A stretch of 6,338 bases of DNA, taken from contig CAJLAN010000104.1 of NCBI GenBank assembly GCA_905204635.1, positions 1 to 6,338 on the forward strand, given 5' to 3'. The notes below the pieces were generated by a model. It searched no databases, was not told the DNA's origin, and saw nothing but the letters and a program-made list of their open reading frames with translations. Below, one piece after another: positions 1 to 6,338 of the stretch. Position 1 is the first letter of the stretch. Every line of letters starts with the position of its first letter. The translations under genes and the position numbers were made by a program. The DNA comes from an uncultured Collinsella sp. Lineage in GTDB: Bacteria > Actinomycetota > Coriobacteriia > Coriobacteriales > Coriobacteriaceae.

Positions 1-25
1 AGGCATAGACCTTCTGGTCATGCCT
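1..25 (-). terminator. probable terminator stem-loop cut by the left edge
   Basis: AGGCAT (1-6) and GACC (8-11) pair with ATGCCT (20-25) and GGTC (16-19) around a TTCT loop, giving 10 pairs with one bulged A at position 7. On the minus strand an A-rich stretch (CAAAAGG) precedes the stem, as in many terminators. The bases that would form the T run lie outside the window, so the call cannot be completed. On the plus strand only a TTTT run follows, after a few other bases. It would fit as the real end of the murA-LCP transcript. Confidence 0.4.
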
Positions 26-75
26 TGCCTTTTGAATGACAAATTGTCGCTCTGGGCGGCGCGCAGCGTCGGGCC

Positions 76-103
76 GTTACGCGGGCTGGTAAGCCCGCGT
101 AAC
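76..103 (-). other. perfect 12-bp stem-loop directly after the LCP gene
   Basis: Bases 76-87 (GTTACGCGGGCT) and 92-103 (AGCCCGCGTAAC) are exact reverse complements around a 4-nt loop. On the minus strand the stem begins one base after the LCP stop codon. It is very stable, but the bases that follow (GGCCCGACG) contain no T run. It is therefore not a standard intrinsic terminator. It could be a weak or non-canonical terminator, or a 3' end that blocks exonucleases. Confidence 0.6.
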
Positions 104-104
104 T

Positions 105-1331
105 CTAATAGTTGGCTTCGTAGCCGTTGCCGTCGCCGGTGGGCTCTTCGTAGTTATCGGAGCCGTCGCCCGAATCGTCGGAATCGTCCGAGCCACCCGA
201 CGAGGTCGCCGTGCCATATGCGTAGTCCTCGGACGTATTGTTGTTGAGGTCACCGATCGTGGAGCTGGAGCCGTCGGAAAGGCCCATGGTGTTGGGGCCC
301 TTGGGATCCTCACCGGCTTCGACACGGGCCATCATTTCCTTAAGCTCGTCTTCGTAGACAAAGACATAGCTCACACCGTCGATCATAGTGCTGCCGTCGG
401 CATACGAGGGCAGGTTGGCCGAGTAGATGCCATCGACATCCATGCCGCGCATGGCATTGACCGTAGAGACGATATCCTGAACGCTCATATCGGTTACGAG
501 CATGTCGGACAGCGAGTTGACCAGATCAAAGATCTTGGTGGCATCAAAGTTGTTGAGGATCTGGTTGGCGAGGGCGCCAAGTACCTGACGCTGATGGCGC
601 ATGCGCGTATAGTCGCCGTCGGCATAGGTGTAACGGCAACGGGCGTAGGTAAGGGCGGTGGCGCCATCCATGTGCTGCTGGCCGGCAGTAATCTTAATAT
701 CCAGGTGCTCGGGATCGTCGACGTCGTCGGTCGCGTTAATGTCGATACCGCCAACCGAATCAATAAGCGACTGCATGCCGTCAAAGCTGACCTCGGCATA
801 GTGAGCAATCTGAACGCCGCACAGCTCGTTGACCGCTTGGACCATGGCCTCGGCGCCGCCATAGGTATGGCAGGCGTTAATCTTCATGGTCGAGCCTTTG
901 TAGACAACCTTGGTATCGCGCGGAATGGAGATGAGCGTTGCCTGCTTTTGCGTAGGGTCAACGCGAGCCAGGATAATCGAGTCGGCACGGTACGTATCCT
1001 CGCCCGGACGACCATCGGTACCAAGAAGCAGCACGTAGAACGGATCTTTTGCCTCATCGGTATCGACCAGAATCTGGCGCAAGTTGTTGGTAATGACATT
1101 GGAGTCGCCAAGCTTGCCCATGATGGTGGCAAACCACAGACCTGCAGCGGTCGTGGCGCTCAGCAGTACGCCGAGCACGGCGATGAGAGCTACGCGGCGA
1201 ACCGTGCGCCCGCGACGGCGCTGACGGGCGCGCTCGGAATAGCGAGCGACGTTGTCGCGGCTGTAGATCTTGGCCTGCGCACCAGTCGAGGGTCTTCGGG
1301 TGTTATCCGCCAGGGGCTTCTTGTTAAACAT
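105..1331 (-). CDS. LytR-CpsA-Psr (LCP) family cell-envelope protein, membrane anchored
   Basis: LCP enzymes attach lipid-linked glycopolymers (teichoic acids, capsule or arabinogalactan-like chains) to peptidoglycan on the outer face of the membrane; the polymer used here cannot be told. The ATG start gives 408 residues. A basic cytoplasmic segment (1-46, rich in Arg) precedes one membrane helix at about 47-70, so the rest is outside. The LCP domain runs from about 98 to 260 with LLLGTDGR (101-108), RADS (115-118), SIPRD (135-139), KIN (150-152) and YARCR (229-233) followed by DYTRMRHQRQ (240-249). These supply the Asp and Arg residues that bind Mg and pyrophosphate in the family. Cysteines at 154, 171 and 232 lie in the external domain. 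The C-terminus is a low-complexity acidic Ser/Asp/Gly tail (about 350-408); no separate LytR_C domain is evident. A TTG six bases upstream is in frame but has no spaced ribosome binding site. The gene follows murA by 12 nt. Confidence 0.9.
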   Translation of the reverse strand: MFNKKPLADNTRRPSTGAQAKIYSRDNVARYSERARQRRRGRTVRRVALIAVLGVLLSATTAAGLWFATIMGKLGDSNVITNNLRQILVDTDEAKDPFYVLLLGTDGRPGEDTYRADSIILARVDPTQKQATLISIPRDTKVVYKGSTMKINACHTYGGAEAMVQAVNELCGVQIAHYAEVSFDGMQSLIDSVGGIDINATDDVDDPEHLDIKITAGQQHMDGATALTYARCRYTYADGDYTRMRHQRQVLGALANQILNNFDATKIFDLVNSLSDMLVTDMSVQDIVSTVNAMRGMDVDGIYSANLPSYADGSTMIDGVSYVFVYEDELKEMMARVEAGEDPKGPNTMGLSDGSSSTIGDLNNNTSEDYAYGTATSSGGSDDSDDSGDGSDNYEEPTGDGNGYEANY

Positions 1332-1336
1332 AGGCA

Positions 1337-1340
1337 ACCT
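1337..1340 (-). promoter_or_regulatory. ribosome binding site that decides the LCP start
   Basis: AGGT on the minus strand lies 5 nt before ATG at 1331 but touches the alternative TTG at 1337, leaving that codon no spacing. This favours the ATG. The match is short, so translation may depend partly on ribosomes finishing murA just upstream. Confidence 0.45.
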
Positions 1341-1343
1341 GCA

Positions 1344-2627
1344 TTAGTAGATGACGGGATCGGGGACGGTGGCATGTTCGACATGCGCGCCAAGCGCCTG
1401 CAGCTTTTCGACAAACTGCTCGTAGCCACGTTTGATGTGATGGATGGCAGAGACCTCGGTAACGCCGTCGGCGATAAGACCGGCAACCACAAGCGCCGCG
1501 CCGCCACGAAGGTCGGGCGAGGTGACCTGTGCGCCTGAGAACCCCTTAACGCCGTGAATCATGGCGTGATGGCTCTCAATGCGAATATCAGCACCCATAC
1601 GCACGAGCTCGGAGGCGAACATAAAGCGGTTCTCGAAGATATTCTCGGTAATCACGGAACTTCCGTCGGCAAGGGCCGAAAGCACCATGATCTGCGCCTG
1701 CATGTCGGTCGGGAAACCCGGGAACGGAAGCGTCTGGATATCGACCGGCTTGATGCGCTCGGCGCGATTGACGTGGACACCGTTCTCGATACGCTCGCAC
1801 TCGATACCCATAAGTTCCATCTTTTTGAGCACCATGCCCAGGTGGATGGGGCAGAAGCCCGCAACATCGACGCCGCGTTCATCGGCCATGAGGGCGCCGG
1901 CGACGATAAAGGTGCCGGCCTCGATGCGGTCACCCACCACGCAATGGGTAACGGGGTGCAGCTCCTCCACGCCCTCGATGGTCACGACGGGCGTGCCCGC
2001 GCCGACGATCTTGGCACCCATCTCGTTGAGCATGTTGGCAAGGTCGACGATCTCGGGCTCGCGGGCAGCGTTGTCGATAACCGTGGTGCCCTGCGCGCGC
2101 ACGGCAGCCATGATGAGGTTCTCGGTAGCACCCACGCTCGCGAACTCGAGCGTGACGGTGGTGCCGCGCAGGCCCTGGGGAGCACTGGCGTTGATGTAGC
2201 CATGGGCGGTGTCGAACTCGACGCCCAGAGCCTCGAGACCCAGGATATGCATATCGATCTTGCGGGCACCCAGGTTGCAGCCGCCCGGCATGGCGATCTT
2301 GGCGCGATGGAAACGACCCAGCAGGGGGCCCATCACAGCCGTGGAGGCGCGCATCTTGGCGACGAGCTCGTAGGGAGCCTCCCAAGAATCAACCTGGGAA
2401 GTATCGATTTCGAGCGTGTGCTCATCGAGAACTTCGATTGTGGCGCCCATGCCCTTGAGTACCTTGCCCATAACGTGGACATCGGAAATATCGGGCACGT
2501 TCTGAAGCGTTGTCTTGCCCGGCGCCAGAAGCGTTGCAGCCATGAGTTTGAGTGCGGAATTCTTTGCACCCGAGACGGGCACGGAGCCTCCGATGGCGTG
2601 GCCACCCTCAACGCGGATAATATCCAA
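1344..2627 (-). CDS. murA: UDP-N-acetylglucosamine 1-carboxyvinyltransferase (MurA)
   Basis: MurA transfers enolpyruvate from phosphoenolpyruvate to UDP-GlcNAc in the cytoplasm, the first committed step of peptidoglycan synthesis and the target of fosfomycin. The protein has 427 residues, a normal full length. Key residues are present: Lys22 and Asn23 in SGAKNSALK, Arg93 in KMRAS, the catalytic Cys117 in PGGCNLGAR with Arg122, Asp308 in PGFPTDMQAQ (general base region), and Arg400 in IKRGYE. Having Cys rather than Asp at position 117 predicts a fosfomycin-sensitive target. The start is TTG at 2627: AAAGGG at 2639-2634 lies 6 nt upstream, an in-frame TAG occurs two codons before, and the next in-frame start (GTG, codon 16) would remove the first strand of the fold. 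It ends with TAA at 1346-1344, just before the LCP gene, with which it is probably co-transcribed. Confidence 0.97.
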   Translation of the reverse strand: MDIIRVEGGHAIGGSVPVSGAKNSALKLMAATLLAPGKTTLQNVPDISDVHVMGKVLKGMGATIEVLDEHTLEIDTSQVDSWEAPYELVAKMRASTAVMGPLLGRFHRAKIAMPGGCNLGARKIDMHILGLEALGVEFDTAHGYINASAPQGLRGTTVTLEFASVGATENLIMAAVRAQGTTVIDNAAREPEIVDLANMLNEMGAKIVGAGTPVVTIEGVEELHPVTHCVVGDRIEAGTFIVAGALMADERGVDVAGFCPIHLGMVLKKMELMGIECERIENGVHVNRAERIKPVDIQTLPFPGFPTDMQAQIMVLSALADGSSVITENIFENRFMFASELVRMGADIRIESHHAMIHGVKGFSGAQVTSPDLRGGAALVVAGLIADGVTEVSAIHHIKRGYEQFVEKLQALGAHVEHATVPDPVIY

Positions 2628-2633
2628 GGTCTA

Positions 2634-2639
2634 CCCTTT
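2634..2639 (-). promoter_or_regulatory. ribosome binding site that supports the TTG start of murA
   Basis: AAAGGG on the minus strand lies 6 nt before TTG. It is a moderate Shine-Dalgarno match but well placed. It begins two bases after the terminator T run (2645-2641), so the hairpin and the translation start are physically close. Confidence 0.55.
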
Positions 2640-2640
2640 C

Positions 2641-2679
2641 AAAAAGCATGCCCGGGGTGGCTGAGCCATCCCGGGCATG
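2641..2679 (-). terminator. intrinsic terminator after the atp operon
   Basis: On the minus strand the sequence forms a stem of 10 perfect pairs (CATGCCCGGG with CCCGGGCATG, 2679-2670 and 2656-2647). An A-C mismatch follows, then 4 more pairs (TGGC with GCCA) closed by the 3-nt loop TCA. One C and then five T follow directly (2645-2641). This is a classic Rho-independent terminator 36 nt after the atpC stop. The plus strand has no T run after the stem, so it works in one direction only. Only 13 nt separate the T run from the murA start codon. Confidence 0.85.
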
Positions 2680-2715
2680 ATGTGTTCGCAAATGGTCGAA
2701 CGCCAAAACGTTTGA

Positions 2716-3108
2716 CTATTGGGCAAGCTTGAGCTTACACCATGCGATTTCATTATAGAGGTAGGCGCGGCGTGCATCATCCTCCGACAAATTACCCAGC
2801 TTCTCTTCAAAACCTTGAATATCAGCTTTAACCTTGTCGGCGTCGACGGTCGCCAAATCGCAAGCGCGCTCGGCGAGGACGGTCACGACATCGTCCGCAA
2901 CCTGGGCATAGCCGCCGGCCACGGCAAACGTGTGGTCGACAGTGCCCATGGCCTTATCGGAAACGCGAACGTAACCGCGGTCGATCGTGCAGATTTCGCT
3001 GGAGTGAGCAGGTAAAACGCCAAACTCGCCATCCGTAGACGGAATCGACACAAACGCAGCGTCACCCTCATAGGCGAGGCTCACGGGGCACACGATGCGG
3101 ATACGCAT
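2716..3108 (-). CDS. atpC: F1 ATP synthase subunit epsilon
   Basis: Epsilon sits at the foot of gamma, connects it to the c-ring, and in many bacteria inhibits ATP hydrolysis. The protein has 130 residues, a usual length. The N-terminal beta-sandwich covers about 1-85 and includes GEFGVLPAHS (27-36), the counterpart of GELGIYPGHA in E. coli, and VAGGYAQVADDVVTVLAE (63-80). A two-helix C-terminal domain follows at about 88-128, so the inhibitory arm is present, unlike in short epsilon subunits. Its second helix begins with DDARRA (110-115), loosely like the DxxRA ATP-sensing motif of Bacillus epsilon, although the hydrophobic residue before the Asp is missing. The ATG at 3108 lies 3 nt after the atpD stop, with GGAGGAG at 3124-3118 inside the end of atpD and 9 nt upstream. 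It is the last gene of the atp operon and is followed by a terminator. Confidence 0.95.
   Translation of the reverse strand: MRIRIVCPVSLAYEGDAAFVSIPSTDGEFGVLPAHSSEICTIDRGYVRVSDKAMGTVDHTFAVAGGYAQVADDVVTVLAERACDLATVDADKVKADIQGFEEKLGNLSEDDARRAYLYNEIAWCKLKLAQ
2752..2757 (-). promoter_or_regulatory. possible -10 element (TATAAT) inside the 3' end of atpC
   Basis: An exact TATAAT occurs on the minus strand across codons Tyr118-Asn119 of atpC, about 125 nt before the murA start. No good -35 hexamer is visible 16-18 nt upstream and there is no TG extension, so it may be chance. If real, it would drive murA with a leader of about 115-120 nt containing the terminator-like hairpin at 2641-2679. Confidence 0.2.
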
Positions 3109-3111
3109 AAC

Positions 3112-5474
<2,363 letters not shown>

Positions 5475-5479
5475 GGGGC

Positions 5480-6338
5480 TTAGTTCTCCTCTGATCCAGA
5501 AACATCCGAATGGTGCTTGGCCATGAACTGCTGCTTGAAGTCGCCGATGACGCGCAAGAGCTCAGCCTTGGTGTCATCATCGATCTTCTTGGCGCGAACC
5601 TTGTCGAGCAGCGAGCCAAAGCCATTGTCCATGTACTCGATGAGCTCGGCACGGAAAGGCAGCACGTCGGCGATCTCCAGGTCATCCAGGAAGCCCTCGT
5701 TGCCAGCGAACAGCGTAACGATCTGCTCGCCAACCTCAAACGGCTTGTAACGCGGCTGCTTCAGGAGCTCTGTCATGCGGGCACCATGGGTCAGCTGCTT
5801 CTGAGTAGCCTCGTCGAGGTCGGAGCCGAACTGCGTAAAGCCGGCGAGCTCCTGGTACGAAGCGAGGTCCAGACGGAGGTTGCCGGCGACCTGCTTCATA
5901 GCCTTGGTCTGCGCGTCGCCACCGACGCGGGACACGGAAATGCCCACGTCGACTGCCGGGCGCTGGCCCTGGAAGAAGAGCTCGGACTGCAGGTAGATCT
6001 GACCATCGGTAATGGAAATGACGTTGGTCGGAATGTAGGCCGAGACGTCGCCGTCCTGGGTCTCGATGATCGGAAGAGCCGTCATGGAGCCATAACCGTT
6101 CTTCTTGGACATCTTGACGGCACGCTCGAGCAGACGAGAGTGCAGGTAGAAGATGTCGCCAGGATAGGCCTCGCGTCCGGGCGGACGATGCAGCGTCAGC
6201 GACATCTGACGGTAGGCCACAGCCTGCTTGGACAGGTCGTCGTAGATGACGAGCACGTGGCCGCCGGGGTTGGTCTCGCTGGCGGGCTTGCCGTCCTCGC
6301 CGTTGTACATGAAGAACTCGCCGATAGCGGCACCGGCC
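5480..6338 (-). CDS. atpA: F1 ATP synthase subunit alpha, 3' part (5' end beyond the right edge)
   Basis: This is the non-catalytic nucleotide-binding subunit of the F1 head, which alternates with beta in the alpha3-beta3 ring on the cytoplasmic side of the membrane. The frame is open to the right edge and gives 285 residues, roughly the C-terminal 55% of a usual alpha subunit. The N-terminal beta-barrel and the P-loop are therefore outside the window. Visible landmarks, numbered from the first complete codon, are the Walker B strand with the DD pair at residues 33-34 ([12 protein letters not shown]), [11 protein letters not shown] at about 51-61, [11 protein letters not shown] at about 103-113, and ISVSRVGG, whose Arg at about 137 is the arginine finger reaching into the beta catalytic site. 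About 12 extra residues lie between MYNG and HVLVIYDD compared with the alpha subunits I remember. The gene ends with TAA at 5482-5480, and its last codons (Glu-Glu-Asn) carry the ribosome binding site of atpG. The assignment is secure. Confidence 0.97.
   Translation of the reverse strand, partial: AGAAIGEFFMYNGEDGKPASETNPGGHVLVIYDDLSKQAVAYRQMSLTLHRPPGREAYPGDIFYLHSRLLERAVKMSKKNGYGSMTALPIIETQDGDVSAYIPTNVISITDGQIYLQSELFFQGQRPAVDVGISVSRVGGDAQTKAMKQVAGNLRLDLASYQELAGFTQFGSDLDEATQKQLTHGARMTELLKQPRYKPFEVGEQIVTLFAGNEGFLDDLEIADVLPFRAELIEYMDNGFGSLLDKVRAKKIDDDTKAELLRVIGDFKQQFMAKHHSDVSGSEEN

Noticed and set aside
38..48. Short palindrome GACAA-A-TTGTC as a possible regulator site
   Set aside because: Five-base arms are easily found by chance, and no promoter or gene start is visible beside it in the window.
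1332..1337. TTG at 1337 as the start of the LCP gene, giving two more residues
   Set aside because: The AGG that would serve as ribosome binding site touches the TTG directly, whereas ATG at 1331 has normal spacing. The alternative is not fully excluded.
594..1538. A 314-codon open frame on the plus strand, opposite the LCP gene and the end of murA
   Set aside because: It is opposite two well-supported genes, and its Ala/Gly/Val-rich, low-information translation shows no family features.
2685..2715. Imperfect palindromes (TTCG...CGAA at 2685-2700 and around AAACGTTT at 2706-2713) as an operator
   Set aside because: The arms are short or mismatched, match no operator consensus I can name, and are not placed at a convincing promoter.
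1554..2732. A 392-codon open frame on the plus strand, opposite murA and the atpC-murA gap
   Set aside because: It mirrors the murA codons, has no domain I recognise, and runs through the terminator stem; it is best read as an antisense shadow.

Overview
This window is an ordinary, well-conserved bacterial housekeeping locus. Every supported gene lies on the minus strand, so transcription runs from the right edge towards the left. In that order the genes are: the 3' part of atpA (cut by the right edge), atpG, atpD, atpC, murA, and a membrane-anchored LytR-CpsA-Psr (LCP) family gene. The DNA is GC-rich by eye. AtpA and AtpD read like the actinobacterial branch of F1 subunits (for example MYNG before the Walker B strand of alpha, and [13 protein letters not shown] in beta). 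With the LCP protein and the gene order, the best guess is a member of the Coriobacteriia, such as a gut Collinsella-like organism. This is inferred from remembered family sequences, not from a search.

Right part (about 2716-6338): the distal half of an F-type ATP synthase operon, encoding alpha, gamma, beta and epsilon in the standard order. The genes are packed tightly: 5 nt between atpA and atpG, a 1-nt TAATG overlap between atpG and atpD, and 3 nt between atpD and atpC. These subunits form the soluble F1 part, which couples proton (or sodium) flow through Fo to ATP synthesis. The genes for the membrane subunits and delta should lie beyond the right edge. The block ends at a convincing intrinsic terminator (2641-2679).

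Left part (105-2627): murA, the first committed step of peptidoglycan synthesis, followed almost without a gap by the LCP protein, which probably attaches a secondary polymer to peptidoglycan. The two genes form a small cell-envelope unit. murA begins with TTG, and the atp terminator sits only 13 nt upstream of that start, so how murA is transcribed is the main open regulatory question here.

Far left (1-104): non-coding. It holds a perfect 12-bp stem-loop directly after the LCP stop codon and a second stem-loop cut by the window edge.

I found no mobile element, CRISPR array, tRNA, rRNA or sign of an undescribed system. The points most worth a second look are a 12-residue insertion in AtpA just before the Walker B strand, the terminator-like hairpin next to the murA start, and the hairpins and acidic tail at the end of the LCP gene.
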